Below the pieces are notes generated by a model. It was not told the origin of the DNA, searched no databases, and saw only the letters and a list, made by a program, of their open reading frames with translations. Shown piece after piece: positions 24,129 to 34,671 of a stretch of DNA of 64,000 nucleotides (positions within the stretch are counted from its first letter, which is position 1; each line of letters opens with the position of its first letter). This DNA comes from Biomphalaria glabrata (taxonomy: Eukaryota > Mollusca > Gastropoda > Planorbidae): assembly GCF_947242115.1 (NCBI RefSeq), contig NC_074725.1:9772011-9836010 (forward strand), written 5' to 3'. The position numbers and the translations under genes are program-made.

Positions 24129-24377
24129 GACCTGGTGATCTATAAGGCAGATGAAGGTCATCTGTTTCTGTGACCTACGGTTAACGAGGGTGTCATGTGG
24201 CCAGCACAACGACCAACCGCCTTTACTTTTCCCCAAACTAATGTCAGGTACCCATTAAAGCTGGGTAGACTCAGAGGCGCCCAAAATCCCGAAATTAAAT
24301 ATCCCAGTCTTTACCGGGATTTGAACCCGGGACCCCTAGTTCAGAAGCCAAGCGCTTTACCGCGTAGCCACCACGCC
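24129..24377 (-). repeat. SINE-A copy
   Basis: The head on the minus strand reads GGCGTGGTGGCTACGCGGTA with a B box GGTTCAAATCCCGG. The body ends near 'gatctataaggcagatgaag' at the left. Confidence 0.85.
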
Positions 24378-24958
24378 TTATATTAGTGTTGACTAATTGA
24401 AGATGCTCGCGTCATTTGGGGGTCCGTTTGAGTAACGTAACAAAAGAATATTAGAATGTGCATAATAAGTAAAGCTTATGTAATGGGAAGCTTTAGAAGG
24501 GAAGAACTGCAAAATCCCTGCCAGTATTGATTAACGTATTGTCATCGACTATGAATAATTGTGCAAAATTTTAACTTCATCCTAAAATAGGAAATGGGAG
24601 AACATTATTATTTCAAAACTTGTAACAGACACAGTCACACAGGTGGAGTGAGTAAATATAAGTTTTGTAATAACACATGAACAAACTAAACCCCCACTAT
24701 CCGTGACGTCACAAAAATGTCGCGTTCAATGTCCGTCCACTATAGTGCGTCTCTAAGCTAAAGATGTACATTACATTCGATAGTTCATGCGTTCTAAGCG
24801 TGCAAGAATGTTGTGTGGCCCAGCACCTAGACCATGTCATGCTAGATGGCCTATATAGATCTATTTGAATGCTGAGTGTCTCCTTTTTGAGAATTTTAAA
24901 AAAGGTCCCATACGAGATTCTACGGGATCCCAAATTTCATATAAAACAGTTAAGTGTT

Positions 24959-25410
24959 CAGTGGCGTAGCAATGGTGGGAGAAGGGGGTCCGAATTCGAT
25001 AGTTCCCCCCGAGACCCCACTTGCAGGTTCCCCAAATTAATATCCTATTTTTTTTTACATTAAATATTAAATATTACGCCTCTGCCATGTAATCTTGCTA
25101 TTCGTGTGAGTCTAAAATACTAGAAAGCATAGATCTAGATGATGTTATAGATGACCTTTGCTGTATAGAAAGCACGACGCAAGGCGATATGAATTGAGAT
25201 TTGTCACTTGTGCATTATCTCGCCAAAAAACAACAGTACTATTAATTAGAAGAGTCTTTTATTACTATTATTATTTGTTAATTTTATTTATATACTTTAC
25301 CAATTGGAATTTAGACATATATTTATTAAGCTAAGTATCACCTGTGACACTCCTGTCATGATGTCGAATGTCAAAATGCAGGGGTTTTTAAAAAGCTAGC
25401 TACGACACTG
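24959..25410. mobile_element. hAT-type element (CAGTGGCGTAGC family), 452 bp
   Basis: It begins CAGTGGCGTAGC and ends GCTAGCTACGACACTG. Flanks TAAGTGTT (24951-24958) and TAAATGTT (25411-25418) form an 8-bp duplication with one mismatch. It shares 'cattaaatattaaatattac' with the shorter copy at 4080-4276. It is non-coding. Confidence 0.8.
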
Positions 25411-26030
25411 TAAATGTTCTATCACTCGGCCACCTTAATCAAGGGGTTATGTAATAGAGTAATGGATCTGTAATATCCTGTGGACGCCGCTTTTCACTCT
25501 TCTTAACGCCCAGCTAATTACATCTATACTTTGTCCTATAAGTGCTTTCAAGTACCTTCGAAATAACTTTTGTTTCAAACATCTTTGTTGAGCTGTTGTT
25601 GAGTCATCCAAACCTAAGCGAGTACACTAAATGACTAACATTTAGTCCCCGGTTATGAATTAGAAGCAGATGTGGGGCGGAGTTCCTCTATATTGATGTC
25701 TCTGTTAAATAAAATTTACGGGATCGGACACTTGAAACCACCTTTAATATAATTATCGAGTAGGAAATTTCTCAGAAAAGAAACACAAGTTTTTCTTGAT
25801 AATTAAAACACTGAAACTGGGACTGTGCGTGTGTGCTGAGGAGTGATGGAGAGGAGTCATATCCAATTAATTTTCTCGCTAATATCCGATACTTATTTAT
25901 TTACAGGAAAAAAAAGTAGGCCTATTGTCACTGCTGAGTGTACATTTACTAAAAAGGTTTGGGTTAGGGTTAGTTTATCAGAAAAGATAAACCTAAGAAA
26001 TATTAGGCTCTGGGTGTCCAGTGATTATCT
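25411..26030. other. Spacer, nothing recognised
   Basis: Mixed unique-looking sequence with no supported gene or repeat. Small open frames here have no family likeness. Confidence 0.4.
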
Positions 26031-26745
26031 TATCTTTAAAAATTACAGACGTTACTTCAAAAGAGAAGATGATTAATTATGTCTTAGGGCTTGTGCCTGT
26101 GTCAGTCTAGTTAATCAGTAGTTTCATTTCTGCTACGTCATTGGTTTTCCTGGCTGATTCAGGCAACCCATTCCATGCACTACTAGCACTAGGGAAGAGC
26201 ACTTTTACTTTTGTCCTTGCATATGGAATAAGGAATGTGCCTTTATCTTTGTCTTTCTAAGTATTTTCCTGGCTGATTCAGGCAACCCATTCCATGCACT
26301 ACTAGCACTAGGGAAGAGCACTTTTACTTTTGTCCTTGCATATGGAATAAGGAATGTGCCTTTATCTTTGTCTTTCTAAGTATTTTCCTGGCTGATTCAG
26401 GCAACCCATTCCATGCACTACTAGCACTAGGGAAGAGCACTTTTACTTTTGTCCTTGCATATGGAATAAGGAATGTGCCTTTATCTTTGTCTTTCTAAGT
26501 ATTTTCCTGGCTGATTCAGGCAACCCATTCCATGCACTACTAGCACTAGGGAAGAGCACTTTTACTTTTGTCCTTGCATATGGAATAAGGAATGTGCCTT
26601 TATCTTTGTCTTTCTAAGTATTTTCCTGGCTGATTCAGGCAACCCATTCCATGCACTACTAGCACTAGGGAAGAGCACTTTTACTTTTGTCCTTGCATAT
26701 GGAATAAGGAATGTGCCTTTATCTTTGTCTTTCTAAGTATTTTCC
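26031..26745 (-). repeat. LINE 3' end with a 119-bp unit repeated five times
   Basis: Read on the minus strand, the LINE tail starts near 26060 and the last part of the RT frame follows. From 26149 a 119-bp block (starting 'cctggctgattcaggcaacc') occurs five times, at 26149, 26268, 26387, 26506 and 26625. The copies look identical. The unit encodes the C-terminal LINE peptide region (minus strand, like KDKGTFLIPYARTK). Confidence 0.9.
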
Positions 26746-26774
26746 TATGTTTCGTTTTTTTGTATTTGTCAATA

Positions 26775-26945
26775 AATGTTTCCCAAACTTTTTCCCTTAC
26801 GGAACCCTTCGCATATATTTAACGGAACACTTTGTTTATTTTTAAAGAGACGAACTCGCCTGGTGACCTACTAGTTAATTATTCCGGTAGTTCGTGGAAC
26901 ATCTATTCAGGCCTCGTGGAGCACTAGGATTTGGGAAACACTATT
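26775..26945. mobile_element. MITE related to 22586-22820
   Basis: The ends are 'tgtttcccaaactttttccc' and 'aggatttgggaaacact', an imperfect inverted repeat. The middle holds the same words as the 22586 element (ttaattattccggtagttcg, ttcgtggaac). The first CAG is not kept. Confidence 0.65.
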
Positions 26946-26984
26946 GTAGATTATAATGCAGTGTTTTTTTCCCCTTTTTTATCT

Positions 26985-27172
26985 ATAGGTCATCTGTTTC
27001 TGTGACCATTGGTAGACAAGAGTGTCATGTGGCCAGCACATCGACTCATTAGAGCTGTTTGGACTCAGAGGTGCCCATAGATCCCGAAATTAAAAATCCT
27101 AGTCTTTATCAGGATTCGAACCCGGGATCCCCGGTTCAGAAGCCAAGCGTTTCACCGCTCAGCCGCCGCGCC
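26985..27172 (-). repeat. SINE-A copy, shortened
   Basis: The tRNA-like head on the minus strand reads GGCGCGGCGGCTGAGCGGTG with the B box GGTTCGAATCCTG. Part of the body is missing. Confidence 0.8.
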
Positions 27173-27179
27173 TCCTCTT

Positions 27180-27600
27180 TGCCACGTCGTACCGACCTGT
27201 GACATCGCAACGAGCGTGTTCTCTAAACTGCCCACAGGTTGTGACGTTGCAAGTCAGTGTTCAGGCTTTCTAAAACGAATGGTATCGATTCAAGGGACAA
27301 ATGAATAAAGTAACAACGATATACTTGATAAGACTTATTAGAGATGTTTATATACATAATCGGATGAGCGTCATTTGTCTATAAATCCGTCGATATCTCA
27401 TAGCAGTCCATTCCCCATGCTTCTTGTTCCAAGTCCAAAGCTATTCTACTCTTGTGTACTCTTATTCTGCAACGTCATTAGTCTGGTTACGTCACTATTT
27501 TTTACTGTCACTAAATACAATGTACAATATTTATGTACAAACTGATGAATTCTCGAAACTAAAACTAAAACCCTGCAATAAGCTAAGTTAAGAAATTAAT
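27180..27600. repeat. Hairpin-element fragment and AT-rich spacer
   Basis: The block at 27190-27285 ('cccacaggttgtgacgttgc', 'agtcagtgttcaggc') matches one arm of the element at 32988-33188. The rest to 27600 shows nothing I recognise. Confidence 0.45.
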
Positions 27601-28614
27601 ACAAACATGTATGGCTGAGATGAATAAACAGGGTGGCTATCTGGTCAATGAGCCCCAGTTCGAGTTGTGTTTGCTGATCACCTAAAGGCAGCACGGAAAA
27701 CTTCCCAGATACCCCATGCCCCCACGGGTCCACATAAGAGATTGGACCAGGGGAGGACTGGGTGTTAATAGATCGGCCCGGGCATTTCTATACAATTCGG
27801 TTTATATCATACGAGGGGCATCGAATGCTAGGTCTACCAAATGTATCGATAACTGAACGCATGCATACAATGAATCTTCATAAGTAAAAATATATAGGCC
27901 TTATGTTGCTTTTTAATCGCCAAGTGTGTAAGCCCTAAAAGGATGAAGGCTACTAGTAGCCCTGCCAACGGATATAGGTCATGGGCGTAGCCAGGGGGGG
28001 GGGTTCCTTGGGGTTCAAACCCCCCCCCCCGAAATGAAATCCCCCCCCCTTTGGGGGGGGGGGGGGGAGTCGGAATTTAGTGACTGATTTTTTGCTTTGA
28101 TTTTGTTTATTTTAGGTGAGATTTTAATACTAAACCATCACTTGCCCTAGCACAACCAAAGGGGTTTTTAGTTTAAAACCCCCTACCAGGGGTGTTCGAG
28201 TTTAAAAACCCCTATCAGGGGGGTTCGAGTTTAAAAACCCCTACCAGGGGGTTCGAGTTTAAAAACCCCCACCAGGGGTTTTGAGTTTTAAACCCCCTAC
28301 CTGGGGTTTTTGCAGTTAACTCCCCCTCTTCTATAAAACAAAACAAAAAAAAATGCAAACGAAAATCCCCTAATTCCAAGAGCACAGTTAAGGAAGATTT
28401 TGATTTTAAAACCCCGTCTAAAATTTACGATAAACCCCCTCTTTAATATAAAAAATATAAAACTTTAATATAAAACTTCTCTTTTCGATATAAAATCTAA
28501 AGCAAACTACAGTCACTTAATTCCAAGAGCGTATTCAAGAGAGGTTACACATTTTTACCAGTGGCAGGGCTCCATTAATAAACTGCAGTGAATAGTCATC
28601 TACCGAAATCGAAA

Positions 28615-28950
28615 AACACTAAATATAGCTCAACAAAGATGGCTAAGACAGATTTCAGGAGTCAGTTATAGAGATCGGATCTAAATCAAGGAAATCCTAT
28701 GCCGAAAGGGAGTCGACCCCTTAGTAAGATTGTGAGAGAACGACGCATGAGGTTTGCGGGACATGTTCTCCGACAAAATCAATTACGCATAAGAAGAGTT
28801 GCAATGATATCCTAGTACAACTTGACGCCACTCATTCATGGAGGTCCTCATGGTAGGTGGGAAGAGGCTTCAGACATTACCAGTGACAGATTTTTATTGA
28901 AACTGCTTGACGTCAAATGCTCCGAACGGCGTGGGAGGGTCTAAGTCAGT
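28615..28950 (+). repeat. LINE ORF 3' fragment inside the inner element
   Basis: The plus strand reads NIAQQRWLRQISGVSYRDRI, then after a stop RLVRERRMRFAGHVLRQNQL, the RRLQFAGHVLR-type tail of LINE ORFs. A related tail is at 54330-54640. It carries stops and a frameshift. Confidence 0.65.
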
Positions 28951-29400
28951 AAGAATAGCACATTAGGTTTTTGAAATAAAACTTTTTAATAGCATTAAAA
29001 TGGACTGTAGATACCCCAGAATATGCATTTTGTTGGCTTTCAATACCAGAAATAGTGCTTGGCGGCGGGGCTTCGCCCCGCGCTGGGAAGCTACTGGCGC
29101 TTCCCCAGAACCCCTTGCTAGTAATGGCGGGGAGTCCACAATTTTATGGAAACAGCTTGACGTCAAATGCGCCGAACGACGAGGGAGGGTCTAAGTCAGT
29201 AAGAATAGCACATTAGGTTTTTTAAATAGAACTTTTTAGTATCAGGAAAATGCACTGTAGATAGGCTACCTCAGAATATGCATTTTGTTGGTTTTCAATA
29301 TCAGAAATAGTGCTTGGCGGCGGGGCTTTGCCCCGCGCTGGGGGAGCTCCTAGCGCTCCCCCAGACCCCTTTGCTAGTAGGCCTAATGTCGGGGAATCTA
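28893..29400. repeat. 250-bp direct duplication with GC-rich hairpins
   Basis: The words 'gcttgacgtcaaatg' recur 250 bp apart (near 28905 and 29155), followed by long matches. Each unit has the hairpin 'ggcggggcttcgccccgc' (or a close variant) and a second near-palindrome around 'agcgctcccc'. Confidence 0.85.
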
Positions 29401-29984
29401 CAACTTTTTCACTTACTCATGGAAGAACCTATTCTAGGGCACAATAAACGTCTTCCGAAAGAATGAAGGGTCAGAATGTAATAAAGATTATGTACACACA
29501 CACACACACACATAAATACATATAATTTTTTTTTCGCGGGGGGGGGGGTGTCGGGGGGGGGGGGGGGAGAAAAAAATTCACCCCCCAAAACCCCCCCCCC
29601 CCCCGAAAAAAAATCCTGGCTACGCCCATGATATAGGTTATTTCCGGAAAATGTGTTAGATTAAATTAGTATTAATCACACTATAGAATCTGTAAAAGAT
29701 TTTTTTTTAAACACGAAGCTCAGAGGGTCCCTTTAATAAGAGAATAGTATAAAACATTTAACAATTTAATGTAACACTTTCTATAGTCTAATTCATAAGG
29801 CCCTTTAGGTGGCCCTACCGGCCCATTTGGGTACCGGCCCACCGGGCATTTGCCCAAACGCCCTTATAGCCAGTCCGCCCCTGGATTGGACCAGAGTGCA
29901 CTGAGCATGCAGTAACATGAAAGATGCCCTGTACAAGAGTAATTAAAAAAAAAACTCCTTTAGAAAACCGCCACAATCGATGTA

Positions 29985-30600
29985 ACTTTTTTTATAGCAG
30001 GGCTTATTTTAACTTCTTCATTCTGTCTCTCCGTCTGGCTGGCTGGTATTTTCCCATCTGGACCACAAAAGAGATTGGAGCATAGTGCACTGACCATGAT
30101 ATAACCATACATATTGCGCTGTACAAAAGGATTACTCTCAAAGGTATGGTCCACAGTGAAACCAAATTGTCTATCCTTTTTGGACAACAAATCTAGATAT
30201 CTATATGTTATCGCATGTATATGGTTAAATTTTGAGTCATAAAAAATTAATTACCGGTACATGATTGATTCAAACTAATTTTACTCAATATAAGCTTTGT
30301 TGTTGTTTTTTTAAGTTTTTTTTTTTTTATATTTTACTTTTTTTTTTCTTGTAAACAATGTCCAGGGCTTACAATTAGGCCTAAATGTTGAGACGATATT
30401 TAAAAAAATTAAAGATGGTAAAATGTCTGTGACCAAGAAGGATGCCTTGTGGCCAGCAAAGCGACCTATCATCATCACTTTATTTGAGAGTCTATTGGGC
30501 CCAGAGAAGAACTACAAATCCTGAAAATCCAAACCTCAATCTACACCAAACAAAATTAAATCGTGATCCCTCGTCCCGGAGCTCAAGTTTTTCCTTATGT
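29985..30600. repeat. Degenerate SINE-C and SINE-A pieces
   Basis: At 30040-30135 the SINE-C 3' block appears ('agagattggagcatagtgca'). At 30415-30590 a decayed SINE-A body is seen ('gccttgtggccagcaaagcg', 'caaatcctgaaaatcc'). Confidence 0.5.
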
Positions 30601-31049
30601 TTACTAAAATTGAAATAATAAGACTAACGAAGATGATTTTTAACAAATGTTTGTTTACAAACTGAATTTTTTTTTATCTTCCATGTCATCCATTTATCAT
30701 TCTATTCTACCATTGTATTAAAGTCTTTGCTTGTAGAGTGAAGGATTATCTCGCAAAAAATGCGATTTGAAAAAAAATGTATCCTACAAGACTGAAAAGA
30801 AATAAATCTAGAACTAGGTCACATTAGTAGATACAAGATTTTCATACATGGAGGCAATTCCATTAAATATAAAATTTTTGGTGTATCCGGCGTACGGAAT
30901 AAAGGCAATGGTGACAAAGCTACTTTGTTAAAGTTAGATCTATATGATTATTTTAGTGCACTTTATAGTACTGCAGAACTAAAGTATGTAAGCTGTTCCG
31001 TTTGTAGCTTTTAGTGGGCAATAGTGTATGTCAATTTAGCGTCGTTAGC
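30601..31049. other. AT-rich spacer, nothing recognised
   Basis: I see no repeat family or exon here. Confidence 0.4.
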
Positions 31050-31200
31050 AGTGTTTGGTAAAATGTTTGTAAAATGTTTTACATGTTTCGGAATATCCTT
31101 CAGAGTTAACGACGGGGAATGGGAGAGGGAAAGGTTTGAACCCTGGACCATCGATAAGTCTGAACGACAGTCCAGCGCGCAAAACGCCAGGTAACCATCC
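31050..31200 (-). repeat. SINE-B, tRNA-derived SINE
   Basis: On the minus strand it has a tRNA-like head (ggatggttacctggcgtttt), a B box GGTTCAAACC, then 'tccctctcccattccccgtc', 'actctgaaggatattccgaa' and 'acatgtaaaacatttta'. The family also appears at 55730-55880, 62125-62290, 62735-62885 and 63060-63220, and in decayed form at 47290-47490. Confidence 0.75.
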
Positions 31201-31627
31201 ATTGGTTTATCGTGTACATCTCCATTAAGGGAGATAGTCTATAATAAATGACTCAAACTGCAGCAAAAACTCAAGTTTGTCTAACTAATATATATATTTA
31301 TATTCAAATGTATTAATTAAGACGAGAAGAGTCTAAACAAAACAAAGATTTTTTATATTATTTTTATTAAGTATTTCCATCATTCATTTATTTTAATAAG
31401 CAACTTTTTAAAAAGCAATATACGTACAATATATAATATTTATAATAATACGTATTAGGGCATTCGTTAATAATAATGTGCATACTGATGAAGTAGTGAT
31501 TTGGTTCAATCTCTCTGTGTAGTCTTATAAACAAACCAACAAGCGATAGAATTAGGCTACAGTTTGTCGTAATCGTCGCCTTATGGCTGTGTTTTTTTGG
31601 TCAAGTCTTTCAAATCCATGCGTTACA

Positions 31628-31628
31628 G

Positions 31629-31691
<63 letters not shown>
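31628..31691. repeat. (CT)n then (AT)n microsatellite
   Basis: About 24 bases of CT repeat pass directly into about 40 bases of AT repeat. Confidence 0.95.
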
Positions 31692-31694
<3 letters not shown>

Positions 31695-31849
31695 AATAGC
31701 TAAAAAGTTACATATTTTGCCTGTTTTAATTTGTATAAGACTGCTTATGTCAGTTGAGGGGATACATAGGTCAGTGAGAATGAGTTAAATGTAGGCTCTA
31801 TATTCTAAGACTCAGTGGCCCAGTTGTATCCACTTAAAAAAAAATAATA

Positions 31850-32130
31850 AAAATAAATTTCAAAGAATCCTAAATGCTGCTGTTAAAATCATTGGCAAAA
31901 AAACAAACCCCGTTTGTGCAGCTGTACACGTCATAAAAACGCTAAAAAGATTCTAGAAATAAAAAATCAGGATCTTGTGATGGTAAGGATACAAGACACC
32001 AATAGCAAAGACAAACACAATAATCTTTTGTTCCCCTGGCAATCAGATCATTAAATAGAAATTATCTGATATAAACTTTTTACATGTAAATTATGAGTGA
32101 GTCTGATGTGGATGTATATTTTGGACTTCT
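31850..32130 (+). repeat. LINE ORF 3' fragment
   Basis: The plus strand reads RILNAAVKIIGKKTNP, then VHVIKTLKRF and later KDKHNNLLFPW, which resembles the C-terminal end of LINE reverse transcriptases. Stops interrupt it. Confidence 0.45.
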
Positions 32131-32987
32131 GTAATTATAATGTTTTTTTTTTGTGTTTTTTTTTTTTGGTGTAATGCACAAATTGTATGACAAATTTCCT
32201 TATGAGTGTAAAAGATTATTATTATTACTATTAATTAGTTTTCAACCCCTAAATAGTAAAGTAAACCTGGTTGTGCTGTGTGTTTTTAGCCTACCCAAAT
32301 CGCCCCAGTCCAGCGCTAGACGAGCTGTCAACCGTGACCAGTGACAGTACACGCCAGTTCGGCTACGACCTGTGTGTAAATATTACGCACGCAAGTCACG
32401 GCGATTGTGATCATTCTGGGTGGTCAAGAACGTTCCATCCGATTCTGGAAGGCCGGTAGAGACCCTATATAAGAGCAAGACACTTCATGACACTTCACGT
32501 TACCTCGCAATGTGACCAGTACGAGGCGAAGTTAGAAACAGCACGGTATGTGAAGTCAGGCGGAGCAAGGCTAGGTTTTTGAGTCATTGTAATGTTGTTG
32601 CCAATTGTGATGTTTTTTGAAATTAAATTGCTACTGTTTCTTTGGAGCCCTGAGTTGTGAGGTTCTTTTAAGTTCGTTGTGTCGTGTGGTGCAGTTTGAA
32701 GATAGCCTGGATAGTAGGAGAGTCGTAACAATAGTTTACTGTAGACCCTACATTCCGCCGCTGAAAGATAGTTCATTCAAGCGCGAGCATATGTGTGTGT
32801 GTGTGTGTGTTTCTTATGTTGTCCCAGTTGACAATGTGTGTGTGTCTTATGTTTTCCCAGTTGACAATGTGTGTCTCATCGTGTAAGTTCTTATGAATTT
32901 TTGAAAAAAAATGTATTTGTGTATCGAGAGTATGGCACAAGTGGGGAGTCGAGATGATGTGTTTGGGTGGGGTGTGTGAATGTGTGG
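32131..32987. other. Unassigned block with a TATA-like site and TG repeat
   Basis: The part from about 32270 to 32730 is less AT-rich than its flanks and holds 'ccctatataagagc' at about 32462. A (TG)n run with 'gttgtcccagttgacaatg'-type duplication lies at 32790-32885. I could not find terminal repeats or a second copy, so no element is called. Confidence 0.35.
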
Positions 32988-33188
32988 GTCTGAGCGAGAC
33001 CAATCGTCGTAGAAGGCCTGAAAACTGACCTGCAACGTCACAGCCCACGAGCAGTGGAGACCAATAGCTTGTTGGCACATTACAGGTCTGTTCGACATGG
33101 CAATGAGTTATTTGGTTTCCACTGCCCACAGATTGTGACGTTGCAGGTCAGTGTTGAGGCCTGCTATGACGATTTGTCTCGTTCTGAG
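32988..33188. mobile_element. Hairpin MITE with about 70-bp inverted repeats
   Basis: The left arm has 'gcgagaccaatcgtcgtaga', 'ggcctg' and 'ctgacctgcaacgtcacagc'. The right arm reads the same on the other strand ('gattgtgacgttgcaggtca', 'gaggcctgctatgacgattt', 'gtctcgttctgaga'). The arms surround a loop of about 50 bp. One-arm fragments are at 10190-10258 and 27190-27285. No duplication was identified. Confidence 0.75.
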
Positions 33189-33472
33189 AGAGCGAGAGGA
33201 AGAGAGATTAAGAGAGAGAGAGAGAATATCCTGTGATTGATGGTGGCCAGAGGTGATAGATGCAGACGACGTAGCCAATCTCACTAACCACCAGTACTTG
33301 ACTTGTAGAGCTGAATTTCCGAACTCTCCTCCTGCAACAGAGCGGCCTCTAAGAATGAGACTTTGCCCTCTGTGTACACGAGGGAGGGACCGGAAGTCTC
33401 GGCATATACGTGATCGAATCTCTGCAATTGAATAACTACAGCTGCAAAGGTAAAACAAAACAAAAATAGGCG

Positions 33473-33573
33473 TAAGATAAGATGATGAAATAATAGGCAT
33501 ACTAATAAGATGGTGAAGTAATATGTCTAATAAGAGGTTGAAATAATAGACATTATAATAATAATAATAATAA
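33473..33573. repeat. Left remnant of an AATAATAGGCC-type minisatellite
   Basis: Units of about 28-33 bp contain 'gatgatgaaataataggca' or 'aagatggtgaagtaata'. The same array continues at 36821-36965 beyond the LINE and LTR insertions. It ends in (ATA)n where the LINE begins. Confidence 0.8.
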
Positions 33574-34018
33574 TGGCTCAAAGCAGGTCATCTCTACAAT
33601 GAAACAGAAGGCTTTGTTAGAGCAATACAGGACAGAGTAATCAGGACAAAAAATTACGAGAAGCATGTCCTGAAACTCAATGTTGTCGACAAATGCCGAA
33701 AATGTGGGCGAGTCGATTGAACACATTATGGCAGGATGTCCAGCCCTATCAGAATCAGCCTACCTAGGTCGCCATAACCAAGTTGCAAAGTTAATACACC
33801 AACACCTGGCTTTGACGTACAATTTGATCGGTAAGGACACTCCTCTTTATTATAAATACTCCCCTCAAGAGGTTCTCGAGTCTACTGAACATCTGCTGTA
33901 CTGGGATAGGCCTATTCTGACCGACAAAACGGTAGATTTTAATCACCCGGATCTGCTGTTCATCGATAAAAAGAAAAAACGCTACCATTATCGATATCGC
34001 CGTACCACTGTCTCATAA
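33574..34018 (+). mobile_element. LINE C-terminal part, left of the LTR insertion
   Basis: The plus strand reads [20 protein letters not shown] and KCRKCG, then in a shifted frame [24 protein letters not shown] and TDKTVDFNHPDLLFIDKKKK, the Cys/His knuckle and nearby end domain of a LINE ORF. There is a frameshift near 33710. After the A-run near 33975 the sense frame shifts again to IDIAVPLSHN. The LINE resumes at 36484. It is 5'-truncated at an (ATA)n tract. Confidence 0.7.
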
Positions 34019-34326
34019 TGTAGTGGAGTGGATAGCGTTTCAGAGAACACCGGCCACCCCGATATCCACGTGACCCTTCACCCTAGATGGCACCTTGTGT
34101 CCGCGCATGACAAGGCAGACCAACGTGGGCACTGTCCATTCGACCGGCATCTCGTATCGCTGTAATGTCCGTATGTTACTGGACCTAAGTCGTCTCCACT
34201 CCCTTTTGTGCTTGGTTCTACACCATGTGTTCACGTATGGCTGCAGGTCTTTAGTGTATAGTAAAGTTTTGAATAGCCCTACGAGTCGCCTTGTCCTTTA
34301 GTTTGTTCTGTGCCAAACCCACCACA
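34019..34326 (+). repeat. 5' LTR
   Basis: 308 bp, TGTAGTGG...CCACCACA, nearly identical to 36176-36483. No TATA box was picked with confidence. Confidence 0.9.
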
Positions 34327-34671
34327 GAAACTTGGTAGCACGAGTGGGGTCAGGAAGAGAGACTACACTGTGGGACCAGAAGTCGTCTCAGAATCTGCTT
34401 CCTGACAACCGAAACTAAGAAAGTGACAACCAGACGTAGATGTCAACAAGTAACAGTTAGTTTTTTCTCGTTTCTGTACTTTCAAATATTTTCTATTTTT
34501 TGTTTTCTTCTTTTTGTTTCAGGGTAGTTAGATTTAGTTTAGTTTATTTTAATATAATTTGCTTATATTTTCTTAATTGTGATTTTACTTCGCTTGAACA
34601 TTGTTTCTGTTGAGATAGATTTCGTTATTAGGTTACTATTATTGTTAGAGTTTCTTAAGACCTGCAGCCAG

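Larger units (their letters stand above)
27980..29630. mobile_element. Inner hAT-type element inserted in the outer one
   Basis: The ends are CATGGGCGTAGCCAGG and CCTGGCTACGCCCATG, a perfect 16-bp inverted repeat. ATATAGGT flanks both sides (27972-27979 and 29631-29638). It has G- and C-runs near each end, a short tandem array at 28150-28310 (unit with 'gagtttaaaaacccctacc'), a LINE fragment at 28615-28890 and a 250-bp direct duplication at about 28893-29400. No transposase frame is seen. Confidence 0.85.
27748..29883. mobile_element. Outer hAT-type element inserted in a SINE
   Basis: The left end is CAGGGGAGGACTGG and the right end is CCAGTCCGCCCCTG, an inverted repeat with one mismatch. 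GATTGGAC flanks it on both sides (27740-27747 and 29884-29891), a perfect 8-bp duplication. Without the inner insertion it would be about 480 bp, with no transposase. A partial relative is at 20364-20605. Confidence 0.9.
27610..29945 (+). repeat. SINE-C copy split by a 2.1-kb insertion
   Basis: The left part (27610-27747) has the 'aaaggcagcacggaaaac' body block and ends in 'gagattggac'. The right part (29884-29945) resumes with 'gattggaccagagtgcactg' and the SINE 3' end. The break lies exactly at the borders of the element at 27748-29883. Confidence 0.85.

Noticed and set aside
25843-26076. 77-codon open frame
   Set aside because: It runs into the LINE-derived 3' tail and resembles no protein.
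32270-32730. Possible solo LTR with a TATA-like box
   Set aside because: No matching second copy, no clear TG...CA ends and no target duplication could be found.
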